Positions 1 to 5,183 of a DNA stretch of 5,321 nt are shown here, piece by piece. The position numbers and the translations under genes are program-made. Source of the stretch: JBFXDW01 sp050180745. Its GTDB lineage: Bacteria > Pseudomonadota > Alphaproteobacteria > UBA9219. Numbering within the stretch: the first letter of the stretch is position 1; every line of letters starts with the position of its first letter. Location: the NCBI GenBank assembly GCA_050180745.1, contig JBFXDW010000114.1, positions 1 through 5,321 of the forward strand, read 5' to 3'. The notes beneath the pieces are model-generated. The model did not search any database. It was not told the origin of the DNA and saw nothing but the letters and a program-made list of their open reading frames with translations.

Positions 1-1829
1 CCGAGCCAGCGTTTGCGCGTAATGCCTTCCAGCTTCATAAATGCAGCGGCAATATCCATAGAGACCCGTATATCTCCGTCTTTGCCTAGCGATTTATCTT
101 CAAATAACTCAACCAGCGTTGTCAGAATCGTTTTAATCCGTTCTGCGGGCAGAGCAACTTTGCGGCCATCGGGAAGAGGCGCATAGCATGTTTTGACGTT
201 TGTGAGGTACTCTATGTCCTCCATCGAACGCATGCTGCGGATCATAGAAACCAGCAAGGGCAAAAGCTGAACGCGCTCGCCATTAATCGTAATTCCAAGA
301 TCAAGCGAAAACCACCAGTCGCCGTTTTGTGTGAAATCGGCATCAATATCCTCGTTATCAAGCTGCACGACCTCGGATTCAAAATCGGGCGCGATTTGAA
401 TCTCAAAGCCTTCTTCTTTCAACCGGGGGATGCTGTTCTCTATAAAATCAAGCCAGAACCATGGCGAAGCGTCATCCTGTGGTACAAGCGCCATGCCGCG
501 TGGGTCTAGGTCCTTAGCAAAAGTGGGAGAGGCGAGGGGATGAACGGTTAGATTTTCATCGGATAGTCTTTTGAGGAGCTCTCCCTCTTTTTTGAGGGTG
601 CGCGGTAATAGCGCAATATCTGTTTTTTGTTTTTGTTGGATATAGTCGTTTTGTGCAGAAGGATGAATTGTGAAATCATCGTAAGAGAAGTTTAGAAAGG
701 CGACGGCTTCTGTTTCTCCTTCCTGATCGGAGGAAAGCGAGGTGATGCGGCTTAGAAAGATTTGTGCTTTGGGTTTGAGCGTCGTCGTTTTACGGTGTGT
801 GACGCTATAGGGTTGGGGCAGGGTCTTGATCTTTTGCGTGAGGTGCTTTTGGACATGGGCAACCTCGTGATTTTCTAGAACATCTAGCGAAAGAAAGAGA
901 TTGATCATATTCGTATTGATGGGATAGCGAACTTTTCCCGTTTCGCCTGTGACCATATCGACATACCATGGCGAGGCGCTGAGCAACAGGTGCACGCCGT
1001 TGCGGGGGAGGGATAAGCAGGGGCGTTGAGATCCTTCGTCCAGCAATTCCCAATCGAGCGTCCCGTCAAGGTCAGGTCCTTGTGTGAGCGGTAAGCGCGC
1101 GCCTTCGTCGGCAAAAGCGCGTTCGGTGGCAATGAGGTGCTCCATAAACAGATTGATGATTGTTGGATCATCGGGAGCGCTCCAGCTTGCGCGGCGAATG
1201 CCGCTTGCGCTGAGGGATGCCATGTTAAGAATGGCGTGATCATTGGAATCAAAAAGATTTCCATAAGAGGCCAACATTGAAAGTTGGTGGAAACTTTGAG
1301 GGCGAGGTTGCCCCCATACGCCATCCTTGCGTTTTCGTTGTAAGGCGGGAGTAACAATCAGTGGTTTTCTGACCTCGCCAGGCATTTCGGTGAGAAGATA
1401 GACGATACGTTCATCTTCATTGCGCTGAGGGGGCGAAGTCATCTCATCTAGATTAGAGAGCCAGTATTTTGTGCGTTCGGAAAGACCTGTCTTGTGGCGG
1501 CGAGTTCCTGCGGGTAGGCGGTGCATTTTTTCATGTTGGCGATTTTCTTGAGAAATTGCTTCATAGAGTGCGGCAGCGCCATGTTTGCACATGTAACCCA
1601 CAGGACAGCTACAGCTGCTTATCATCTCAAGCCGTGCGCCTTTTTTCTGAATTTCAATCTCAACACGATAGGGCGTGGATCTCGTGCCTTGAACAAGGGC
1701 TATAATCTCTTTGCCGTCTTTGTTAACGCGGATATCTTTGACGTGGCCTTCCACCTGATAGGCGCGGCCTCGGCTATTGTCGCGGGATTCAAAGCATGCG
1801 GCAATATCTTGTGCGGTAAAAAGTAACAC
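1..1829 (-). CDS. SWIM zinc-finger SNF2-family helicase, N-terminal part (runs off left edge)
   Basis: One reading frame of 609 codons with no stop continues past the left edge. The GTG start at 1829 is preceded by AGGA 8 bases upstream; no in-frame ATG lies between it and the upstream TAG. A SWIM zinc finger follows at residues 73-83 (CSCPVGYMCKH, ligands C73, C75, C81, H83), a DNA- or protein-binding module. The long middle region resembles the domain that precedes the motor in bacterial SNF2 helicases: PWYVDMVTGETGKV at 287-300, a tryptophan-rich stretch at about 452-491, and WWFSLDLGI...GERVQLLPLL at 505-526. No Walker A or DEAH box is visible, so the ATPase half is expected beyond the window. 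Family members are thought to remodel nucleic acid-protein complexes; the exact role is unknown. It lies downstream of rpmJ but behind a terminator. Family assignment is firm; whether the motor is intact cannot be seen. Confidence 0.85.
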   Translation of the reverse strand, partial: MLLFTAQDIAACFESRDNSRGRAYQVEGHVKDIRVNKDGKEIIALVQGTRSTPYRVEIEIQKKGARLEMISSCSCPVGYMCKHGAAALYEAISQENRQHEKMHRLPAGTRRHKTGLSERTKYWLSNLDEMTSPPQRNEDERIVYLLTEMPGEVRKPLIVTPALQRKRKDGVWGQPRPQSFHQLSMLASYGNLFDSNDHAILNMASLSASGIRRASWSAPDDPTIINLFMEHLIATERAFADEGARLPLTQGPDLDGTLDWELLDEGSQRPCLSLPRNGVHLLLSASPWYVDMVTGETGKVRYPINTNMINLFLSLDVLENHEVAHVQKHLTQKIKTLPQPYSVTHRKTTTLKPKAQIFLSRITSLSSDQEGETEAVAFLNFSYDDFTIHPSAQNDYIQQKQKTDIALLPRTLKKEGELLKRLSDENLTVHPLASPTFAKDLDPRGMALVPQDDASPWFWLDFIENSIPRLKEEGFEIQIAPDFESEVVQLDNEDIDADFTQNGDWWFSLDLGITINGERVQLLPLLVSMIRSMRSMEDIEYLTNVKTCYAPLPDGRKVALPAERIKTILTTLVELFEDKSLGKDGDIRVSMDIAAAFMKLEGITRKRWL

Positions 1830-1837
1830 GTGACTGA

Positions 1838-1841
1838 TCCT
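1838..1841 (-). promoter_or_regulatory. Ribosome binding site deciding the GTG start of the helicase gene
   Basis: AGGA lies 8 bases before the GTG at 1829 on the minus strand. No ATG lies in frame between the upstream stop (TAG) and this GTG. The other in-frame candidates are TTG and CTG codons inside or next to the predicted promoter, so GTG is the best start. Confidence 0.55.
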
Positions 1842-1866
1842 GACTATCTCAAATTTAGAACGAAGC

Positions 1867-1895
1867 AGGATACAGCGTATCAAGATCTATTTCAA
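1867..1895 (-). promoter_or_regulatory. Candidate sigma-70-type promoter of the helicase gene
   Basis: On the minus strand TTGAAA (1895-1890) is followed by a 17-base spacer and TATCCT (1872-1867), which match the consensus boxes at 5 of 6 and 4 of 6 positions. Transcription would start near 1860, giving a leader of about 30 bases before the GTG. Its place directly behind the rpmJ terminator supports an independent promoter for this gene. The call is by pattern only. Confidence 0.45.
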
Positions 1896-1911
1896 GGATG
1901 GGATCGGCTCT

Positions 1912-1940
1912 AAAAAAAAGGCACCTTTTACGGTGCCTTT
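1912..1940 (-). terminator. Intrinsic terminator of rpmJ
   Basis: Read on the minus strand, AAAGGCACC pairs perfectly with GGTGCCTTT across a six-base loop (GTAAAA). The run of T reaches eight residues including the stem end. It begins 24 bases after the rpmJ stop codon. This is a classical Rho-independent terminator and should separate rpmJ from the helicase gene. In the plus direction the tail is only TTTG, and no plus-strand gene ends here, so it is assigned to minus only. Confidence 0.9.
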
Positions 1941-1964
1941 GTTCAAAGAAGATATAAGCAATGC

Positions 1965-2090
1965 TTACCCTTGACGCGCTTTATAGCGAGGATTTTTCTT
2001 GTTGATCACATAAACGCGGCCCTTGCGTTTGATGACTTTGCAGTTTTTGTCGCGCTTTTTAAGAGCTTTAAGTGAATTGGCGATTTTCAT
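1965..2090 (-). CDS. rpmJ: 50S ribosomal protein L36 (zinc-free form)
   Basis: A 41-residue, very basic protein beginning MKIANSLKALKKRDKNCK and ending NPRYKARQG. It is the smallest protein of the large ribosomal subunit and binds 23S rRNA. The GRVYVINKKNPRYKARQG end is diagnostic for L36. Only one cysteine (C17) is present, and the Cys-Cys-Cys-His zinc-ribbon ligands of the shorter 37-38 residue form are missing. This is therefore the C-minus type usual in alphaproteobacteria, where rpmJ commonly stands alone outside the large ribosomal protein operons, as here. The ATG has AGGA eight bases upstream. It has its own promoter and terminator, so it is probably monocistronic. The gene is too short for many gene finders. 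Confidence 0.96.
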   Translation of the reverse strand: MKIANSLKALKKRDKNCKVIKRKGRVYVINKKNPRYKARQG

Positions 2091-2164
2091 TGTCTTGTTC
2101 CTATATTCTAACATAAAGGCTGTGTGCGCAAAAAGAAGGCACGCACGCCGAAATCCGAGGCCGC

Positions 2165-2193
2165 AACCTAAATGGCTTGTCTTCTTTTGTCAA
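2165..2193 (-). promoter_or_regulatory. Candidate promoter of rpmJ
   Basis: On the minus strand a perfect TTGACA -35 box (2193-2188) is followed after 17 bases by TAGGTT (2170-2165), a weak but acceptable -10 box. Transcription would begin near 2158, leaving a leader of about 68 bases before the rpmJ ATG. A consensus -35 with a relaxed -10 is common for housekeeping promoters in alphaproteobacteria. This is inferred from pattern and position. Confidence 0.5.
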
Positions 2194-2286
2194 GCGCTGT
2201 GCAATTATTAACTATAAAAACAACTTAGTAAATCGTTAAGGCTTTGTTCTTTATGCTCTTTATTGTGATTTAAGGAGATATGCTTA
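2194..2286 (+). other. AT-rich upstream region of phoH in the divergent rpmJ-phoH gap
   Basis: This is the phoH side of the 196-base gap between divergent genes. It is clearly AT-rich, especially 2203-2226. TATAAA at 2213-2218 could be a -10 box, but the nearest TTGTCA (2187-2192) is 20 bases away, too far for a good sigma-70 pair, so I do not fix a promoter. No Pho-box-like direct repeat was seen. The strong AAGGAG at 2272-2277 selects the ATG at 2287. The earlier ATG at 2280 is too close to it and opens only a 12-codon frame. Confidence 0.4.
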
Positions 2287-3060
2287 ATGGTCAAAAAACA
2301 TGGAAATTTCGACGATAATTATGCCGAATCTAAACGGGAGCGACGGCAAAAAGATCGCCGAAACAAGCCGTTTTTGGGCGCTGGTGGGGGGTGGGACCCC
2401 TTAACGGGCTACAACAGCAATAAAAATAAGGTCCATGAAGAAATCCAGAAAGTTAAGCCGAAAACCCCGAATCAAGCTGCTCTTTTGGAGGCGATGGCCC
2501 AGAATAACCTCGTGATTGCTGAGGGGCCTGCGGGGACGGGGAAGACTTATCTGGCAATTAGCGCGGCGGTAGAGGCCTTAGAAGACGGGCGAGTGGACCG
2601 AATCATTCTGTCTAGGCCTGCGATTGAGGCAGGCGAGAATCTGGGATTCCTTCCCGGCGATTTGCAGGAGAAAATGGCACCTTATCTGCGGCCTCTCTAT
2701 GATGCGCTGAATGATCGCTTGGGTGTAAGGCGGCTCAAACAATACATATATGATGGTGTTATTGAAATCGCGCCGATTGGATTTATGCGGGGGCGGACGC
2801 TGAATAATGCGTTCGTTGTGATTGATGAGGCTCAGAATTGCACCTATGTGCAGCTCAAGATGCTCCTGACGAGGCTGGGGTGGCACTCTACGATGGTATT
2901 GACAGGGGATCCGGGGCAGAGCGATCTTTTGCGGGGTATGTCGGGGCTTTATGATATTGCGGTGAGGCTCGAATCCGTTAAGGGTGTGGCTGTTTTGCAT
3001 ATGAAAGACGAGGATATTGTGCGCCATCCTTTGGTGGCTGAGATGCTGAATTTCCTTTAA
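2287..3060 (+). CDS. phoH: Short PhoH-family P-loop ATPase
   Basis: A 257-residue cytoplasmic ATPase. Walker A is GPAGTGKT at 80-87 and Walker B is VVIDEAQN at 177-184, with D180 and E181. Family signatures include SRPAIEAGENLGFLPGDL at about 109-126, GFMRGRTL at 165-172, TGDPGQSDL at 206-214 and the C-terminal IVRHPLV. The domain resembles the motor of superfamily 1 helicases. PhoH proteins have been linked to RNA metabolism and, in E. coli, to phosphate starvation, but the substrate is not settled. The length and lack of an N-terminal KH-like extension match E. coli PhoH rather than the longer PhoL/YbeZ that sits beside ybeY, and no ybeY is seen here. The first 50 residues are charged and basic, with a glycine-rich patch at 31-35. 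AAGGAG lies nine bases before the ATG. The gene is separated from atpI by 141 bases and is probably not part of that operon. Family assignment is secure; the physiological role is not. Confidence 0.93.
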   Translation: MVKKHGNFDDNYAESKRERRQKDRRNKPFLGAGGGWDPLTGYNSNKNKVHEEIQKVKPKTPNQAALLEAMAQNNLVIAEGPAGTGKTYLAISAAVEALEDGRVDRIILSRPAIEAGENLGFLPGDLQEKMAPYLRPLYDALNDRLGVRRLKQYIYDGVIEIAPIGFMRGRTLNNAFVVIDEAQNCTYVQLKMLLTRLGWHSTMVLTGDPGQSDLLRGMSGLYDIAVRLESVKGVAVLHMKDEDIVRHPLVAEMLNFL

Positions 3061-3095
3061 GAGCCTGTTCATAATCCAGATTCTGAACAGACTCT
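3060..3095 (+). repeat. Imperfect inverted repeat directly after phoH (possible terminator stem)
   Basis: AGAG-C-CTGTTCA at 3060-3071 pairs with TGAACAG-A-CTCT at 3084-3095, giving 4 and 7 base pairs around one mismatch. After a second mismatch, AAT (3073-3075) can pair with ATT (3080-3082), leaving a four-base loop. The stem starts on the last base of the phoH stop codon. It is followed by AAGAGAAG rather than a T-run, so it is not a standard intrinsic terminator. It could act as a 3' stabilising structure or a Rho-assisted end, or be an extragenic palindromic repeat. Confidence 0.6.
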
Positions 3096-3111
3096 AAGAG
3101 AAGAATCTCTT
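3096..3111 (+). repeat. Second small inverted repeat next to the phoH 3' stem
   Basis: AAGAGA and TCTCTT form a perfect six-pair stem around the loop AGAA, starting on the very next base after the larger stem. Its arms resemble the outer AGAG/CTCT arms of that stem, so the two could in principle exchange partners. No T-run follows. A function is not shown. Confidence 0.45.
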
Positions 3112-3142
3112 GCTAATCCTCGCTGACCTCCCTAATGTTCGC

Positions 3143-3171
3143 TTGACTCGTGGCGTTTCTCCACCTAACGT
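3143..3171 (+). promoter_or_regulatory. Candidate promoter of the F0 operon
   Basis: TTGACT at 3143-3148 matches the -35 box at 5 of 6 positions. After a 17-base spacer comes TAACGT at 3166-3171, a weak -10 box that keeps the conserved TA and final T. Transcription would start near 3178, about 24 bases before the atpI ATG. It lies after the phoH hairpins and just before the operon, which is the expected place. Confidence 0.4.
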
Positions 3172-3201
3172 GCGCGCGGTTTTGGAAAAGAAGGGAAGAT
3201 C

Positions 3202-3528
3202 ATGGCCTCGGATGCTCCCGATCAGGATGATCAGGATAAGCTGGCGGTGCTGGCAGCGCAGATTAAGCAGGCTGAGGAACGCTCTAATCCTTCTCTTCAA
3301 GATCAAGATGGTGCGTTGCCAAGTCGGGTACAGGTTTTGGCAAGAGTGATGCGAATCGGTGCCGATTTTGTGACGACTATTTTGGGGGCTTTGGGCCTCG
3401 GGTGGTTTGTCGATCAGCAGGTAGGATCTGCCCCTTGGTGCATGCTCCTTTTTCTGCTAATAGGGTGCGTTGTCGCATTTTGGAATTTGATAAAAGCTTC
3501 AGCGGCTGAAAAGTCTCTGGGGACATAG
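3202..3528 (+). CDS. atpI: F0F1 ATP synthase assembly protein AtpI
   Basis: A 108-residue inner-membrane protein. Residues 1-50 form a charged, polar cytoplasmic head with a short helix at about 12-27. Two membrane segments follow, at about 53-71 and 79-97, joined by FVDQQVGSAPW. The glycine-rich first segment (GALGLGWFVD), the PW turn and the closing GCVVAFWNLIK match the alphaproteobacterial AtpI family. AtpI is not part of the finished enzyme. It is known to help assemble the c-ring and has been linked to ion transport in some bacteria. It is the first gene of the operon, as usual. The ATG at 3202 is preceded by AAGGGA with five bases between, and no other good start is near. Its stop lies 15 bases before atpB. 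Sequence conservation in this family is low, so the call rests on topology, motif and position. Confidence 0.9.
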   Translation: MASDAPDQDDQDKLAVLAAQIKQAEERSNPSLQDQDGALPSRVQVLARVMRIGADFVTTILGALGLGWFVDQQVGSAPWCMLLFLLIGCVVAFWNLIKASAAEKSLGT

Positions 3529-3543
3529 GGGAAGATAGAAAAT

Positions 3544-4299
3544 ATGGCTGAGTTTCATTCGCCTATCGATCAGTTTATCGTTCACGATTATTCTGCGCCT
3601 CTGTTTAGTCTGGGAGGTCATGAAATCGCCTTTACCAACTTTTCGTTGGCTGTTGTTGCTGCGCTTGTGTTGGGGACTATGTTTATGCTTCTGCCGATGC
3701 GCAAACGTTCGCTTGTTCCCGGTCGCTGGCAGGCTGTAACGGAAACGTTCTATAGTGCGATTTGTGCGATTGTAGAGGAGGCAGCGGGCAAGCATGGGCG
3801 GCCGCTTGTTCCCTTTATCTTTACGCTCTTTCTTTTTATTCTGCTGTGTAATCTTTGGGGGCTTATCCCATGGATGTACACGGCAACAGCACAACTGATT
3901 GTGAATTTTTCGCTGGCGATGCTTGTTATCTTTACTGTGCTGGGCGTTGGCTTTGCCAAGCATGGGTTTAAGTTTTTTGGCTTGTTCGTGCCCTCGGGTG
4001 TTCCTAAGGCGTTGGTTCCGGTTTTAGCGCCAATTGAGTTTGTGTCTTTCTTTGTTCGTCCTTGCAGTTTGTCTCTTCGTCTTTTTGGCAACATGTTGGC
4101 AGGACACATTTTGCTTAAAGTCTTTGCCGGTATGACGGCAGCGGTGGCAACTTCCGGTCCCGCAGCGGCATCTGGTATTTTTCCCGTAATTATGAATGTG
4201 GGCATCGTGGGCTTCGAGATTTTCGTCGCTTTTTTGCAGGCATACATTTTTACGGTCCTGAGCGCGGTTTATTTGCATGATGCTCTTGAAATGCATTAG
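3544..4299 (+). CDS. atpB: F0F1 ATP synthase subunit a
   Basis: A 251-residue integral membrane protein that forms the two proton half-channels beside the c-ring. The essential arginine is R179 in SLSLRLFGNMLAGH, equivalent to E. coli R210. N183 and Q232 (in FLQAYIF) match E. coli N214 and Q252. H188 and E225 occupy the places of E. coli E219 and H245, the swapped acid/histidine arrangement also found in mitochondria and many bacteria. Hydrophobic segments lie at about 32-50, 90-110, 119-137, 157-173, 178-198 and 213-245. The N-terminus (HSPIDQF) and the C-terminal YLHDALEMH are typical of the alphaproteobacterial form, and the length is normal. The ATG at 3544 has GGGGAAG roughly ten bases upstream. 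Its stop precedes atpE by 71 bases. All catalytically required residues I can place are present. Confidence 0.98.
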   Translation: MAEFHSPIDQFIVHDYSAPLFSLGGHEIAFTNFSLAVVAALVLGTMFMLLPMRKRSLVPGRWQAVTETFYSAICAIVEEAAGKHGRPLVPFIFTLFLFILLCNLWGLIPWMYTATAQLIVNFSLAMLVIFTVLGVGFAKHGFKFFGLFVPSGVPKALVPVLAPIEFVSFFVRPCSLSLRLFGNMLAGHILLKVFAGMTAAVATSGPAAASGIFPVIMNVGIVGFEIFVAFLQAYIFTVLSAVYLHDALEMH

Positions 4300-4324
4300 A
4301 GCCTTGTGGCAAATAGTCGAGTAT

Positions 4325-4370
4325 CTTTTTCTTAACCTCAACTACAGATGTGTAAACAAAGGAGTTTCAA
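4325..4370 (+). promoter_or_regulatory. atpE translation-initiation leader with strong Shine-Dalgarno
   Basis: The 71-base gap before atpE is the longest inside the operon. It holds a T-rich stretch (TCTTTTTCTTAACC, 4324-4337) followed by A-rich sequence with little pairing potential. It ends in AAAGGAG (4358-4364), six bases before the ATG. In E. coli a U- and A-rich unstructured leader in this same place is known to boost c-subunit synthesis. The likeness here is in composition and position, and its action is inferred. Confidence 0.45.
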
Positions 4371-4604
4371 ATGGAAGACGTCGCATCAATGAAATTTATT
4401 GCGGTTGCTATTTCTATGGCAGCAGGAGCTTTTGGCGGTGGTTATGGCTTGAGCATTGTGTTCTCGTCATGGATCAACGCAATCGCACGTAACCCTGCGG
4501 CTGATGACAAGCTACGTATGGCTGGTCTGATCGGTTTTGCTGGTACCGAGCTTGTTCTTTTGATGAGCTTCGTTATCGCTGCGCTTCTGATCTTCGTTGC
4601 GTAA
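4371..4604 (+). CDS. atpE: F0F1 ATP synthase subunit c (proteolipid)
   Basis: A 77-residue hairpin of two membrane helices, many copies of which form the rotating c-ring. Helix 1 (about 8-36) carries the small-residue packing pattern at A20, G22, G24 and G26. The polar loop RNP is at 40-42. Helix 2 (about 50-76) carries the ion-binding carboxylate E60 in GFAGTEL. Aligning the loop and E60 on the Ilyobacter Na+-type subunit puts L27 and L61 where that protein has Na+ ligands Q32 and S66, so a proton-driven ring is inferred. Length is close to the 74-79 usual in alphaproteobacteria. The ATG at 4371 is set by AAAGGAG six bases upstream; the in-frame ATG at 4389 has no such site and would cut the helix 1 lead-in. 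F21 and Y25 within the glycine pattern are rather bulky for the family. Confidence 0.98.
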   Translation: MEDVASMKFIAVAISMAAGAFGGGYGLSIVFSSWINAIARNPAADDKLRMAGLIGFAGTELVLLMSFVIAALLIFVA

Positions 4605-4630
4605 ACTAGATTGTTTGGAAAAGTAAGACC

Positions 4631-5164
4631 ATGAAGAAAGTTCACCTTTATTCTCTCGCTCTTGGGGCGAGTGTAGCTCTTATGACATCGGTTCCCGCAT
4701 GGGCTTCCGATGGTGAGCAACAGGGGTTACCTCAGATGCAGGTGGATCTTTTTCCTGGTCTTCTTTTCTGGGCAGCTGTGACGTTCGCGCTCTTCTTCAT
4801 TATGATGAAGGGATTCGGAATTCCAGCTGTTGAAGCTACGAAAGCGCGTCGTAAGGGTATTATCGATGCGGATTTGTCTGTGGCACGTACCGCGAGTGAT
4901 CAGGCGGCAGATATAAGAGAGGCTAATGAAGAGGCCTTATCTAAGGCTCGTCATAAGGCTCAAAAAACGGTCCATGATATTATTCAAGCCGCTAATTCTG
5001 AGGCAACCGAGCAACGCGGGAAACAACAACATGAGTTTTCTGAGCGTTTTAAAGTGGCTGAAGATAAGCTGGATAAATTGCGTCAAGAGGCGCTTAAAGA
5101 AACGCCGAAATTCATTGATGATCTTGTTGGTGAGATCATGAATAAAGTTCTCAAAGCGGGATAG
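4631..5164 (+). CDS. atpF': F0F1 ATP synthase subunit b' (peripheral stalk)
   Basis: A 177-residue stator subunit, also named atpG, atpX or atpF2 in related genomes. With subunit b it forms the peripheral stalk that holds F1 against the rotating c-ring. Residues 1-25 look like a signal peptide: MKK start, hydrophobic core 6-22, and AWA before S26. A short polar stretch (26-39) leads to the membrane helix at about 41-60 (FPGLLFWAAVTFALFF), a motif shared by b-type subunits. Residues 66-177 are charged, rich in Ala, Glu, Lys and Gln, and predicted to be a long coiled coil. If cleaved, the mature protein still has its stalk in the cytoplasm. The start has only GGAA about ten bases upstream, a weak site. 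It lies 26 bases after atpE and 19 before atpF. Position and motif distinguish it from b. Confidence 0.94.
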   Translation: MKKVHLYSLALGASVALMTSVPAWASDGEQQGLPQMQVDLFPGLLFWAAVTFALFFIMMKGFGIPAVEATKARRKGIIDADLSVARTASDQAADIREANEEALSKARHKAQKTVHDIIQAANSEATEQRGKQQHEFSERFKVAEDKLDKLRQEALKETPKFIDDLVGEIMNKVLKAG

Positions 5165-5183
5165 AGCACGGGATATAAAACAG

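Noticed and set aside
905..1357. 150-residue minus-strand open frame (and the 82-residue one at 805-1053)
   Set aside because: Both lie inside the continuous helicase frame on the same strand in other phases. They show no recognisable motif, and the helicase frame carries the SWIM and SNF2-associated signatures.
1469..1826. Plus-strand open frames of 78 and 101 residues
   Set aside because: They are antisense to the SWIM region of the helicase gene, with composition mirrored from it and no motif of their own.
1..1829. Possible pseudogene, since no long complete frame ends inside this stretch
   Set aside because: Codon-by-codon reading shows one unbroken frame from the GTG at 1829 to the left edge. 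It only appears gene-poor because its stop codon is outside the window.
2176..2194. CTTG...CAAG inverted repeat overlapping the rpmJ -35 box, as a possible operator
   Set aside because: Only four bases pair on each side around an 11-base centre, which is expected by chance.
2023..2211. 62-residue plus-strand open frame
   Set aside because: It is antisense to rpmJ and its promoter; rpmJ is certain.
2578..3072. 164-residue minus-strand open frame
   Set aside because: It is antisense to the PhoH core containing Walker B and has no family resemblance.
3060..3095. Inverted repeat as the end of an insertion sequence or MITE
   Set aside because: There is no transposase, no flanking target duplication seen, and only about 36 bases of structure. 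Only a genome-wide copy search could revive this.
3110..3349. 79-residue plus-strand frame starting before atpI
   Set aside because: It overlaps the candidate atp promoter and atpI in another phase, its product has no recognisable feature, and atpI fits the conserved operon.
4301..4310. GCC-TTGT-GGC mini-hairpin after atpB
   Set aside because: A three-pair stem is too weak to be a terminator or regulatory element, and no T-run follows directly.
3499..4341. Three long minus-strand open frames opposite atpB
   Set aside because: They are antisense shadows of a fully conserved subunit a gene; long antisense frames are common opposite hydrophobic coding sequence.
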